NCBI GenBank assembly: GCA_964614415.1
Contig: CAZTLE010000037.1
Span: forward strand, 1-25,246
Length of the DNA: 25,246 nt
Direction of reading: 5' to 3'
Source: CAZTLE01 sp964614415
Lineage (GTDB): Bacteria > Bacteroidota > Bacteroidia > Flavobacteriales > Flavobacteriaceae
Part shown: positions 1-8,235 of the stretch, piece by piece
How positions within the stretch are numbered: position 1 is the first letter of the stretch
How the letters are laid out: the number at the start of each line of letters is the position of its first letter
Notes under the pieces: generated by a model
Database searches by the model: none
What the model saw: the letters and a program-made list of their open reading frames with translations, nothing else
What the model was told of the DNA's origin: nothing
Made by a program: the position numbers and the translations under genes

Positions 1-22
1 TAAATTTAATGTTATGTAAAAG

Positions 23-53
23 TTGCTTGAAAGTAAAATATATGCTAGATTTG
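23..53 (+). promoter_or_regulatory. Bacteroidota-type promoter of the MORN-like gene
   Basis: TTG at 23-25, a 20-nt spacer, then TAGATTTG at 46-53. This is a perfect match to the Bacteroidota -33 TTG / -7 TAnnTTTG promoter with normal spacing. The predicted start of transcription is near 57, giving a leader of about 27 nt before the ATG at 84. It is the most complete promoter in the window. Confidence 0.7.
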
Positions 54-83
54 TAAAGTAATCATTAATTAAATCGCCCTGTT

Positions 84-443
84 ATGAAGAAATTAGTTGT
101 TGTTTTAGTCGCTAGCCTACTGGTTCAATTTTCCTACGGACAACAGGAGAAGAAAGATAGTTATGTTTTGAACGGTGATCGAATTGAGGCCACCCTGTAT
201 CACGACAATGGTGTGATAGCGCAGACCGGGTTTTACACAAAGCAAGGAGCGCTGGAGGGTGAATGGATTAGTTATGACGCCCAGGGAAACAAAACGGCCG
301 TAGCTCAGTATGAGAACGGAGCCAAAGTGGGAACATGGTTGTTCTATATCGGAGAAAATCTGAAAGAGGTTACCTATAAAGATTCAAGAATTGCTGAAGT
401 GAAGACGTATAAAATTACCGACACACGTGTTGTAAGCAATTAG
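84..443 (+). CDS. Small secreted MORN/YwqK-type repeat protein
   Basis: This 119-residue protein has a Sec signal peptide (MKKLVVVLVASLLVQFSYGQ, cleavage before or at Q20). Three short repeats follow, of the type [Y/W]-x-x-[N/G]-G-x-[K/L]-x-G-x-[W/F], for example around residues 38-52, 57-68 and 75-90. They resemble MORN_2 variants, which databases often name YwqK-family antitoxin or mis-name nicotinic acid mononucleotide adenylyltransferase. No catalytic motif is visible, so an enzyme or antitoxin function should not be assumed. It is probably periplasmic or outer-membrane associated, though the sequence gives no anchor. The gene is alone on its strand, with a good promoter upstream and a hairpin terminator directly downstream, so it is probably a single-gene transcript. 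The family call is fairly secure; its role is unknown. Confidence 0.85.
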   Translation: MKKLVVVLVASLLVQFSYGQQEKKDSYVLNGDRIEATLYHDNGVIAQTGFYTKQGALEGEWISYDAQGNKTAVAQYENGAKVGTWLFYIGENLKEVTYKDSRIAEVKTYKITDTRVVSN

Positions 444-464
444 TTATTTCAAAAGTGTATATAG

Positions 465-493
465 AAAACCCCGAGGTTTAACCTCGGGGTTTT
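465..493. terminator. Bidirectional intrinsic terminator
   Basis: An 8-bp GC-rich stem (CCCCGAGG 469-476 with CCTCGGGG 482-489) is extended by four A-T pairs on the outside (465-468 with 490-493) around a 5-nt loop. A T-run follows to 496 on the plus strand, and A residues at 465-468 give a shorter T-run on the minus strand. It lies between convergent genes (84-443 plus, 518-3355 minus) and probably ends both transcripts. Confidence 0.9.
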
Positions 494-517
494 TTTAATT
501 AATAAGAACAAATCGTA

Positions 518-3355
518 TTAGAAGCGTACGCTATAACTCAGGCTAATTTGTTGGCCAGGAAACCATCTTGAATAGATTTGATCCTGCGCTCTAAACGACT
601 GGAAAACACTCTCTCTTACATCATCAAACAGGTTGTCCATTCGAAGTGTAACAGTTTGACTTTGGTTCTCGCCGAATGACTTTGCGACGTTGAACTTGAT
701 ATTGTGGAACGGTAGGGTAAACACATCAGCAAAGGACCCGTTGGCCACCAATTGCAGAGTTTTTCCTTGTGTGTTGTAGAACAGTCCGGCTTTCCAGCCA
801 TTGTCTTCACCTTCGTAGTTAAGTCCCATATTGATCAGGAATGGCGACTGTCCTTGTAGCTGTCGGTTATCTGGTAATGTCTCTCCTTCTCTCAACTGCG
901 CAATACGGTTTTCTCTTTCCGCAGTGTTAAACTCCTGTTGAGATTCGATAATGGAAACGTTCGCATTAAGACTGAAATCCTGGAATCCTGTAATGAATCC
1001 AAGATTCTTACGAAGCTCAATCTCCCCTCCAAATACTTTGGCATCTCCCAGGTTTACCGGTTGGTATTGACCGGGGGCAGCTCTAAAGAAGGCGATCTCA
1101 ATAGGATCGGTAAAGTCTTTGTAGAAACCACTTACCGCAAAGAAATCTCCCTTTTCACCGTAAATCTCGTAACGAAGGTCATAGTTGCTTATGTACGAAG
1201 GCTGAACATCCAGGTTACCGTTGAAGATAGTGTTTGAGATCGGATCTACGATCTGTACACTGGAAGCTTCCTTAAACGATGGACGCGCCGTAGTTCGGGT
1301 ATAAGCCACACGAATCTTCTGAGTGGCATCTTCATTCAGGTCAAAGATCAGGTTAGCTGACGGGAAGAAATCCGTTTTGTCCAGAATGGTCGCGGCGTTA
1401 AACACGTCTCCATTCTGATTCACCCCCGTATAGGTAAGATCGAACTTCTCCATACGTACTCCAAGGATTGCATTGATCCGGTCCGAGATCTTAAACTCTT
1501 CAGAAATATAGGCCGCGATCACGGAAACCTCAGATTCGTACTGATCGGATTCGGCTGAGTCACGACGTACAAAACTTCCGCTATCGGTATCGGGGTCAAT
1601 GATCACATCCGGAGAAAGGATCGCATTCGCATCTCCGTTAAGCGTCCCCGTTTGGAAGTTGGTGAAGTCCACGGCATACTGGGTAATTGCAAAATCACGC
1701 CATTTGAATGTATAGGCACCTCCGAATTTCAACTTGGCATCACGGCCAAACAACTTATGTTTTTTCTCAATCCCCAGCTTGGCTGCAATATTGATCTCTT
1801 CCAGATCCCGGAAGAACTGAGATGGCAGACCGGCCTCACTTGCAGATATTGTTAACAGAGTAGGATCGTTATCGTCGATTAGGAATGGAGTTACCCGAAA
1901 ATCTTTGTCATCGATAATCGAGTAGGTAGGTGAAACCTTCCACTCTACATTCCAATCCCCGTTCTCGCCAAGGTTGTGCTTACCACTCAACAACATGTTG
2001 CTAATGGAACGTTGTGTGTACAACAGGTTGTCTTTTCGAATCTGGTTTACGTTGGCATCTCCCTGATTTCGTTCAACGAATTGGGAAGCTGTTGATTCTC
2101 CATTCTGAATGTGCAGAAAGTTTAAGCGGTACTTCGACTTTTCAGTTTTCAGTGAAAGTCCGGCCAGTCCGCTTACGGTAGCGTTGTTTCTACCCAGGCT
2201 TCCTGCCAAAGTTCGCTGAGGAGCAAGTTCAAATATAGAAGCGTCCTCATCCACCCGCTCAAAGATCTGACCATTAACGAAGTCGTCATAGGACTCCGTT
2301 TCATTTCGGTAGGAAAGGGAAGCCAGAAAACCTAGCTTGCTATCCCCGATATTGTATTGATTTCCACCGGTGAAACTGAAATTGAAATCCGCACCGCTCG
2401 TTGTTGTTTGAGCAGCAAGATTCGGATTCAATCGTTGTGTAAGTTGTCTAAGAACCTGAAGTTCCGAATTACTCGCACCCGCGGCCAAAGGAATTATCTG
2501 CTGGGATGAAATAGGGTCTTTTCGAAGACCGTCATCAAAACCAAGGAAATCGGTACCGCTGCGCTCATCGGAGAGGTAATCGCTTTGGAAGTGAAAATCG
2601 GGGTTATATCCCACACCAACAGATGCACTGTACTCCTCACGACTTGGAATATCCTTTGTCACAATATCCACAACCCCTCCGGTGAAATCGGCCGGCTGGT
2701 CGGCTGTGAATGATTTAACAACAATAACGTTGTCAATAATTTGCGTTGGAAAGATATCCAACTGAAGTGTGTTACGATCGGGGTCCAAACCTGGGATGTC
2801 CACTCCATTCAAAATAGATTTGGTATACCGGTCACCCAAACCACGAACATACACGAATTTTCCACCTTGTACCGACACCCCGGGTACCTGGCGCACTGCA
2901 CTGGCGACGTTACTCGCACCGGTCCTTTTAATAGACTCTATGGAGAGTCCGTCAAGCAGGTTTACCGAGTTCTTCTGAAAACTCAGTACGGCTGACTCGG
3001 TATTTTGACGTACACTGGTGGTAATGACTACCTCATCCAGGTTTGCCGCACTCGGGTTCAGGGTTACGGAAACATTGGTCGTTTGCCCTGCTTTAATCTC
3101 AACTCCTGTAATTTCTTGTGTTTGATACCCTACGAAAGAGTATACAATGGTGTAGGTACCTGCCTCAAGCTCGAGGTTATAACGCCCCTCAAAATCTGAA
3201 GTTGTACCTGTAGCACTTCCCTTGACTATGACGTTAGCAAAAGAAAGTACATCGTTAAACTCGCCATCATTGATAGTACCGGCCAGGGTCCCTGTTTGGG
3301 CTATGGCGCCTGTGTAAAACAAACTTATTAGGGCGAGGATAAATAATTTTTTCAT
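518..3355 (-). CDS. TonB-dependent outer-membrane receptor
   Basis: An outer-membrane active transporter of 945 residues, powered by TonB-ExbBD; the substrate is unknown. The start is set at the ATG at 3355, because it opens a clean signal peptide (MKKLFILALISLFYTGAIAQ). The frame stays open to 3403, but that extension is encoded inside a hairpin. Domains in order: carboxypeptidase-regulatory-like domain (about 21-100), TonB box (LDEVVITT, about 107-114), plug (about 125-235, containing YVRGLGDRYTKSILNG and GGVVDIVTKD), then a beta-barrel ending SLSYSVRF with the terminal Phe expected for BAM recognition. The plug is not SusC-like and no SusD gene is adjacent. It lies 89 nt downstream of a surface-type lipoprotein gene on the same strand, so the two probably form one uptake system. 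Family assignment is firm; the substrate is not readable from sequence. Confidence 0.93.
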   Translation of the reverse strand: MKKLFILALISLFYTGAIAQTGTLAGTINDGEFNDVLSFANVIVKGSATGTTSDFEGRYNLELEAGTYTIVYSFVGYQTQEITGVEIKAGQTTNVSVTLNPSAANLDEVVITTSVRQNTESAVLSFQKNSVNLLDGLSIESIKRTGASNVASAVRQVPGVSVQGGKFVYVRGLGDRYTKSILNGVDIPGLDPDRNTLQLDIFPTQIIDNVIVVKSFTADQPADFTGGVVDIVTKDIPSREEYSASVGVGYNPDFHFQSDYLSDERSGTDFLGFDDGLRKDPISSQQIIPLAAGASNSELQVLRQLTQRLNPNLAAQTTTSGADFNFSFTGGNQYNIGDSKLGFLASLSYRNETESYDDFVNGQIFERVDEDASIFELAPQRTLAGSLGRNNATVSGLAGLSLKTEKSKYRLNFLHIQNGESTASQFVERNQGDANVNQIRKDNLLYTQRSISNMLLSGKHNLGENGDWNVEWKVSPTYSIIDDKDFRVTPFLIDDNDPTLLTISASEAGLPSQFFRDLEEINIAAKLGIEKKHKLFGRDAKLKFGGAYTFKWRDFAITQYAVDFTNFQTGTLNGDANAILSPDVIIDPDTDSGSFVRRDSAESDQYESEVSVIAAYISEEFKISDRINAILGVRMEKFDLTYTGVNQNGDVFNAATILDKTDFFPSANLIFDLNEDATQKIRVAYTRTTARPSFKEASSVQIVDPISNTIFNGNLDVQPSYISNYDLRYEIYGEKGDFFAVSGFYKDFTDPIEIAFFRAAPGQYQPVNLGDAKVFGGEIELRKNLGFITGFQDFSLNANVSIIESQQEFNTAERENRIAQLREGETLPDNRQLQGQSPFLINMGLNYEGEDNGWKAGLFYNTQGKTLQLVANGSFADVFTLPFHNIKFNVAKSFGENQSQTVTLRMDNLFDDVRESVFQSFRAQDQIYSRWFPGQQISLSYSVRF

Positions 3356-3371
3356 TTCAAGTGTTACATTA

Positions 3372-3406
3372 AAATTGCTCGCCCCGTAGTTGGGAGCGAG
3401 CAATTT
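3372..3406 (-). terminator. Strong intergenic hairpin between lipoprotein and receptor genes
   Basis: A perfect 11-bp inverted repeat (AAATTGCTCGC 3372-3382 with GCGAGCAATTT 3396-3406) can add a CCC/GGG extension inside. Read on the minus strand it is followed by TTTT, as in a modest intrinsic terminator. It lies 38 nt after the lipoprotein stop (3445) and 16 nt before the receptor ATG (3355). I infer partial termination, or an mRNA-stabilising end that sets lipoprotein expression above receptor expression. Confidence 0.7.
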
Positions 3407-3444
3407 ATTTAGCTTAAATAAATTATATGTTGTAGTAGTTTCTA

Positions 3445-4710
3445 TTAGAATCCACCTTGTGAGGCAGTGTACGTCCAGCTAAAGTTGGACAGGTTAGCGC
3501 CGCCATTGGTTCCTTCGGAGGTCCAGGTGGCAGCTCTTTCTGTAAATGTTGGATTCAGGATGATTTCGGATTGCCCGTCTCCTGTCTTCTCAACAAAAAT
3601 ATCGTTAGCATTGGCAACACCGGCTGGAAGATCAACTACCCAATCAGCGAAAGTAAGATCACCGTCAAGGAAGTTTTGAGCTACACCGTTGTTGTCAAGC
3701 TCTACGTCCGAATTGTCCTGGAAGTTAGTAGCGAAGACATTGTTAGTAGCACCTTGTGCGTTACTTCTGTAGTCTGCGTACTCACCTTTTTCGGTATTTT
3801 GGTTTCCGATAAGCGTGATATTGTTTAGTGTAAAAGCACCTTGAAGTGAACCTTCAGGACCGTCGATTTCCAAACCGTGGTCAGAGATGTCACCCAAAAC
3901 AACGGCAGCATTGTCTACGGTTCCGGAGAAAGCCTGGTCGATATCAAGACCATCGTCACCTTGAGCCCATACAAGCAGGTTTGATCCGTTAACAGTTCCA
4001 CCGAACCACTCGATTCCGTCGTCAACGTTGGCAACAACTTCTACGTTGGAGATGGTTGTTCCGGTACCAACACCCCCAAGTGTAAGACCGTTGATCTCGT
4101 TTCCTTCACCGATCAGGGCGCCTCCGTGGCGGATAGACACATAGTTAATAACGCCTGAATCATCGGCGGCATCAGTTCCTCCGTAACGACCATTGATGTC
4201 ACTGGCAGGAATACCTTCGATCTGAGCTTCAGGAGCGTCACCGTCTACAGAGATAGGGGCGTAACCAAGGACCAAAAGACCACCCCAAAGACCACGATCA
4301 TTTTGATCCAGGTTGGTTCCGGCCAATTGTCCTACGCCAATGTTATCAGCAATGGAAGTAAAGATGATTGGGTTTTCGGCAGTACCGTTCGCCTGTATCT
4401 TACCTCCTCGTGCGATGATCAAAGTAGAGGCGTTTGCACCGGTTCCGGCGAAAGCTTTAATAATTGTTCCGGGCTCGATGGTCAAAGTAGCACCGTCAGT
4501 TACAGCTACACGACCTTCCAGTTCCCAGATCACATCAGAAGTCAAAGTTTTATCGGATGTAATGTTCCCTACAATTCGAACATCAACACCTTGTCCACCT
4601 CCATTATCATCAGTGGGATCTACGGGAATCACACCTGCATCATCATTAGAACAGCTAACTGCGAATGTCAAAGCAGCCAGTCCTAAACACGTTGCGAATA
4701 ATTTTTTCAT
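3445..4710 (-). CDS. Surface lipoprotein with predicted beta-helix, partner of the receptor
   Basis: A 421-residue lipoprotein. The start at 4710 opens a lipoprotein signal with lipobox AVSC (Cys20); the frame stays open upstream to 4779 but that part has no signal character. SNDD follows the Cys, resembling the acidic signal that sends Bacteroidota lipoproteins to the cell surface. After an Asp/Gly-rich linker (21-45), residues about 50-345 read as a right-handed parallel beta-helix with short hydrophobic rungs, including DDGIEWFGG (230-238), GDDGLDID (251-258) and DHGLEIDGPEG (277-287), an acidic ladder that could bind Ca2+ or another cation. The C-terminus (FSWTYTASQGGF) is compact and aromatic. 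Homologues are often labelled multidrug transporter, which the sequence does not support: there are no membrane segments beyond the signal. It is probably a surface binding partner of the downstream receptor; the ligand is unknown. Confidence 0.85.
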   Translation of the reverse strand: MKKLFATCLGLAALTFAVSCSNDDAGVIPVDPTDDNGGGQGVDVRIVGNITSDKTLTSDVIWELEGRVAVTDGATLTIEPGTIIKAFAGTGANASTLIIARGGKIQANGTAENPIIFTSIADNIGVGQLAGTNLDQNDRGLWGGLLVLGYAPISVDGDAPEAQIEGIPASDINGRYGGTDAADDSGVINYVSIRHGGALIGEGNEINGLTLGGVGTGTTISNVEVVANVDDGIEWFGGTVNGSNLLVWAQGDDGLDIDQAFSGTVDNAAVVLGDISDHGLEIDGPEGSLQGAFTLNNITLIGNQNTEKGEYADYRSNAQGATNNVFATNFQDNSDVELDNNGVAQNFLDGDLTFADWVVDLPAGVANANDIFVEKTGDGQSEIILNPTFTERAATWTSEGTNGGANLSNFSWTYTASQGGF

Positions 4711-4985
4711 TGTTTTGATTTTTTGAGTTTGAGATTTGTGGCAAAGCAACGACGATTCCCTTAAGTTGGGATTACCCATATATTATGTAATTATTAAAAA
4801 TCACGGAATGATTGCGGAGGTTTGAAGCACAGCAAAAATGTTGTCATGTCCCTTATTTACAGGGTTTTGTGGGTATTGGATTCCACATCAATATGTTACC
4901 CGAATGTTAACAAGATGTTGCTTTAGTTTTTCTTGATTAACCTGCCGAAAATGGTATCTTGCATACTCAAATTTTTTGGGGCATG

Positions 4986-6311
4986 ATGCACTGGGAACAG
5001 CTCCTTTCACTACGTCGTCAAGGAGATACCAACAAGCGCTTACGGATCGAACAGGATGAAACCCGACTGGGCTTCGAAGTGGACTATGACCGGGTCATTT
5101 TCTCGTCGGCCTTTCGAAGCCTTCAGGACAAAACGCAGGTGATCCCGTTGTCGAGGACCTCCTTTGTACATACCCGCCTTACGCACAGTCTGGAAGTATC
5201 GGTCGTTGGACGTTCTTTGGGCAGGACCGTTGGGAAAGCACTGTTGGAAAAACACCCCCACCTGCAGAAAGTCCACGGCCATAATTTCAATGATTTTGGT
5301 GCGATTGTGGCCGCTGCGGCTCTGGCGCACGATATAGGAAATCCTCCCTTCGGGCATAGTGGGGAGAAAGCCATAGGGAATTACTTTTCCAATGGGAACG
5401 GTCAGCGCTTTAAGGACAGGCTTTCGGATAAGGAGTTTCAGGACCTTATGGATTATGAAGGCAATGCCAACGGATTTAAAATTCTTACCGAAAGCCGTAA
5501 TGGTGTTGATGGGGGACTCCGCCTTTCATACGCTACGTTGGGGGCATTTACCAAATATCCAAAGGAGTCACTACCCAAGAAGCCTACATCTCACATTGCG
5601 GATAAGAAGTTCGGAGTATTTCAGTGCGATGCACCTTTTTTTACTGAAGTTGCTGAAGATTTGGGATTGTTACAACGGGCCGAGGGGCTTCGTTTTACTC
5701 GCCATCCACTTACTTATTTGGTGGAAGCGGCCGATGATATCTGCTATACCATTATCGATTTCGAGGACGGTATTAACCTGGGATGGATCGAAGAAGAGTT
5801 TGCGTTGGAGTATCTTATCAATCTGGTTCGGGACAGTATAAATACCTCCAAGTACAACAACCTGACCGAGGCGGCCGATCGCCTGGCCTATCTCCGATCA
5901 CTGGCCATAAACACCCTCATTTCGGAAGCTGTCTCCATTTTCCTTGACAACGAGGCTGCGATTCTAAAAGGAGAGTTCTCTACGGCACTATTAGATCAAA
6001 GTAAGTACAAAGCACAGATCGATGACATCCTTAAGATAAGCGTTGAAAAGATCTACCAAAGTGCCGAAGTGGTGGAGAAGGAGATTGCAGGGTACAACAT
6101 TCTGAGTACGTTGCTGGATACCTATTCCACAGCTTGTGAGAATTATTATCAGGGAGAGGCACGCCACTATGACAAACTGGTGCTGAAGAATTTCCCTTTA
6201 CGCAAGGAGGCTGATGCCTATACCTACCTCATGGACTGCTGCAGTTATGTCTCCCAACTTACTGATGGCAATGCGCTACAGATCTTTCAAAAGATCAATG
6301 GAAATCTATAA
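4986..6311 (+). CDS. dgt: Deoxyguanosinetriphosphate triphosphohydrolase (dGTPase)
   Basis: Hydrolyses dGTP (and often other dNTPs) to the nucleoside and tripolyphosphate, acting in cytoplasmic dNTP pool control. The protein is 441 residues. The HD-superfamily metal site is visible: His67 in RLTHSLE, then His115-Asp116 in AHDIGNPPFGHSGE, with a later Asp in EAADDICYTIIDFEDG. The N-terminus QDETRLGFEVDYDRVIFSSAFRSLQDKTQV is typical of the bacterial family. Two ATGs in tandem (4983 and 4986) precede HWEQLLS; I chose the second because this family normally starts M-x-WEQLL. The TTG at 4959 would add an unlikely extension. It is divergent from the lipoprotein/receptor operon across 272 bp and convergent with dxs, overlapping its stop by 6 nt. 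Confidence 0.95.
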   Translation: MHWEQLLSLRRQGDTNKRLRIEQDETRLGFEVDYDRVIFSSAFRSLQDKTQVIPLSRTSFVHTRLTHSLEVSVVGRSLGRTVGKALLEKHPHLQKVHGHNFNDFGAIVAAAALAHDIGNPPFGHSGEKAIGNYFSNGNGQRFKDRLSDKEFQDLMDYEGNANGFKILTESRNGVDGGLRLSYATLGAFTKYPKESLPKKPTSHIADKKFGVFQCDAPFFTEVAEDLGLLQRAEGLRFTRHPLTYLVEAADDICYTIIDFEDGINLGWIEEEFALEYLINLVRDSINTSKYNNLTEAADRLAYLRSLAINTLISEAVSIFLDNEAAILKGEFSTALLDQSKYKAQIDDILKISVEKIYQSAEVVEKEIAGYNILSTLLDTYSTACENYYQGEARHYDKLVLKNFPLRKEADAYTYLMDCCSYVSQLTDGNALQIFQKINGNL

Positions 6312-8072
6312 GTAATTCTGAATTACTTCTGAAATCTTCGCTGAAGAAATTCCTGATAGCTCGTGCAGTTGGTCAACGGTTCCGTGCTCAGGAAAAACAT
6401 CCGGAATACCCAGGATTTGGAGCGTATTGCTATATCCGTGTTCTGAAGCGAATTCACTCACTGCACTTCCGAAGCCTCCATTCTCAACACCATCCTCTGC
6501 AGTAATTATGACCTCATATTTCTGAAATACCTCGTGAAGTAGCTCTTCGTCCATGGGTTTTACAAACCGCATATCGCAGTGACCAATAGCTTCCGACTGG
6601 CCTTCCAGTGCATCCGAAACATTATTTGCAATGGCACCGACGCTTAGAACCACGATCCGATCACCTTCGCGCAACATCTCTCCGGTTCCGAAGGGTATTT
6701 TTTCAAAGGGATGCTCCCAGTCGGTAAGTCGACCCCGACCCCGAGGATACCGAATGGCAATAGGACCGTCAATACCCAACTGAACTGTATAGAGCATGTT
6801 TCGAAGCTCGATGGCGTTTCGGGGTGCATATACCATTAGATTGGGAATACAGCGTAGATAAGCCAGGTCAAAGATGCCATGGTGGGTAGCCCCGTCCTCC
6901 CCAACGATCCCTGCACGGTCCAGGCAGAAGATAACCGGCAATTTTTGGAGACATACATCATGGATCAGCTGATCGTACGCCCGTTGTAGGAAAGTAGAGT
7001 AGATATTACAGTAAACAACCATTCCCTGGGTGGCCAGTCCGGCGGCGAAGGTAACCGCGTGTTGTTCGGCAATACCTACGTCGAAAGCCCTGTCGGGATA
7101 AGCCTCCATCATGTATTTTAAGGAGCTTCCCGTGGGCATAGCGGGGGTTATCCCCACAATCTTTTCATTTTGTCCGGCGAGTTCGACAATTGTCTTTCCG
7201 AAAACATCCTGGAATTTAGGTGGTAGTCCGTTGTTGTCTTTGGGAATGAGATCTCCTGTCCGTGCATCAAACTTTCCCGGTGCGTGATATTTAACCTGAT
7301 CCTCCTCCGCCTGTCGCAACCCTTTGCCTTTCGTTGTAATGACGTGTAACAGCTTGGGTCCTGTAACGGTTTTGAGTCGGTTTAATTCAGAGATAAGAGC
7401 ATCCAGGTTATGTCCATCCACCGGCCCTGAATAATCGAAATTGAGCGCTTCGAAGATATTGTCGGTATCCGGTGCCGCGTCCAGTGTAACCTTGGTAAGG
7501 TAGTCTTTCAGTGCTCCCACGCTGGGATCAATACCAATGGCATTGTCGTTTAGGATAACCAACAAGTTTGTATTGGTGACTCCGGCGTGGTTTAGGGCTT
7601 CGAAAGCCATGCCACTTGCGATGGACGCATCTCCCACTACGGCAATATGCTGCCGTTCGGCAGCGCCTGCCAATTGCGCAGCAATGGCCATGCCCAGCGT
7701 AGCTGATATTGCCGTACTGCTATGGCCAACGCCGAAGGTGTCGTATTCACTTTCGGCACGTTTTGGGAATCCGCTAACGCCCCCCAGACGGCGGTTGGTA
7801 TGGAAAATATCTTTTCTCCCGGTGAGTATTTTGTGACCATAAGCCTGATGACCCACGTCCCAGACCAGGATATCTTCCGGGGTGTTGAACACGTAGTGAA
7901 GAGCTATCGTAAGTTCCACGACGCCAAGACTCGCACCGAGGTGCCCTTCTTTGGTCGCCACAATATTGATGATAAACTCCCGAAGCTCGGTCGCCAATTG
8001 GGGCAAATCCGATGACTTCAGCTTCCGAAGATCGGAAGGATAGGAAATGGTATCTAAAAGACGCTCTGCCAC
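6306..8072 (-). CDS. dxs: 1-deoxy-D-xylulose-5-phosphate synthase
   Basis: A thiamine-diphosphate enzyme condensing pyruvate with glyceraldehyde-3-phosphate into DXP, the first step of MEP isoprenoid synthesis and a precursor for thiamine and pyridoxal. The protein is 588 residues, slightly shorter than the roughly 620 of E. coli. Visible features: His44 (KEGHLGASL), DVGHQAYGHK (72-81), the cofactor motif GDAS at 147-150 with NDN at 175-177, the catalytic Glu in GIAEQHAVTFAAG, and the DRAGIVGEDGATHHG loop. The usual GDG of the cofactor motif is GDA here; I believe this is common in Bacteroidota enzymes. The start codon is GTG (8072-8070). The only good -7 element nearby lies 5 nt upstream, so the message may be leaderless. 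It converges on dgt with a 6-nt stop overlap and no terminator between them. Confidence 0.96.
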   Translation of the reverse strand: MAERLLDTISYPSDLRKLKSSDLPQLATELREFIINIVATKEGHLGASLGVVELTIALHYVFNTPEDILVWDVGHQAYGHKILTGRKDIFHTNRRLGGVSGFPKRAESEYDTFGVGHSSTAISATLGMAIAAQLAGAAERQHIAVVGDASIASGMAFEALNHAGVTNTNLLVILNDNAIGIDPSVGALKDYLTKVTLDAAPDTDNIFEALNFDYSGPVDGHNLDALISELNRLKTVTGPKLLHVITTKGKGLRQAEEDQVKYHAPGKFDARTGDLIPKDNNGLPPKFQDVFGKTIVELAGQNEKIVGITPAMPTGSSLKYMMEAYPDRAFDVGIAEQHAVTFAAGLATQGMVVYCNIYSTFLQRAYDQLIHDVCLQKLPVIFCLDRAGIVGEDGATHHGIFDLAYLRCIPNLMVYAPRNAIELRNMLYTVQLGIDGPIAIRYPRGRGRLTDWEHPFEKIPFGTGEMLREGDRIVVLSVGAIANNVSDALEGQSEAIGHCDMRFVKPMDEELLHEVFQKYEVIITAEDGVENGGFGSAVSEFASEHGYSNTLQILGIPDVFPEHGTVDQLHELSGISSAKISEVIQNYL

Positions 8073-8076
8073 AGAG

Positions 8077-8084
8077 CAAAAATA
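8077..8084 (-). promoter_or_regulatory. Candidate -7 element for dxs
   Basis: The minus strand reads TATTTTTG, a perfect TAnnTTTG, ending 5 nt before the dxs GTG. Transcription would start at or next to the start codon, so the mRNA would be leaderless. No TTG is seen at the -33 distance, which lowers confidence; the match could be chance in an AT-rich gap. Confidence 0.35.
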
Positions 8085-8201
8085 GTTCTTTTTATTCCGG
8101 AGACACAGGAAATGATTGTCGATGAAAAAGCGAGATTGTGCAACTCACGCTAAAACATGTGTAACTCGTGATATTTTTCAAACGCGTTTTAGGTCTGTCC
8201 T

Positions 8202-8209
8202 TAGCTTTG
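8202..8209 (+). promoter_or_regulatory. -7 element of the envelope protein gene at 8236
   Basis: TAGCTTTG is a perfect TAnnTTTG. The predicted start of transcription is near 8213, giving a leader of about 23 nt to the ATG at 8236. This argues against the longer reading frame that opens at 8116, since its start would lie upstream of the promoter. The -33 TTG is not convincing. Confidence 0.5.
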
Positions 8210-8235
8210 AGGAACTAATATTTAAAGCGAGCAGT

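Noticed and set aside
84..443. Nicotinate mononucleotide adenylyltransferase or antitoxin function for the MORN-like protein
   Set aside because: It is a short exported repeat protein with no nucleotidyltransferase motif and no toxin gene beside it; these are inherited database names.
938..3199. Plus-strand reading frames at 938, 1652, 2741, 2769 and 3005
   Set aside because: They lie inside the receptor gene on the other strand, have no family features, and are shadows of its codon pattern.
4303..4726. Plus-strand reading frames of 127 and 137 codons opposite the lipoprotein
   Set aside because: Antisense shadows of a well-supported gene; low-complexity Ser/Pro-rich translation with no domain.
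4711..4779. N-terminal extension of the lipoprotein
   Set aside because: It would bury the lipoprotein signal; the ATG at 4710 gives a normal lipobox at Cys20.
4711..4985. Promoter for dgt or the lipoprotein (for example TATCTTGC near 4955, TAGTTTTT near 4924)
   Set aside because: These miss one or two consensus bases and lack convincing -33 partners or spacing, so I report no promoter in this 272-bp divergent gap.
8116..8235. N-terminal extension of the gene at 8236
   Set aside because: It puts a polar 40-residue stretch before a clear signal peptide and starts upstream of the perfect -7 element at 8202-8209.
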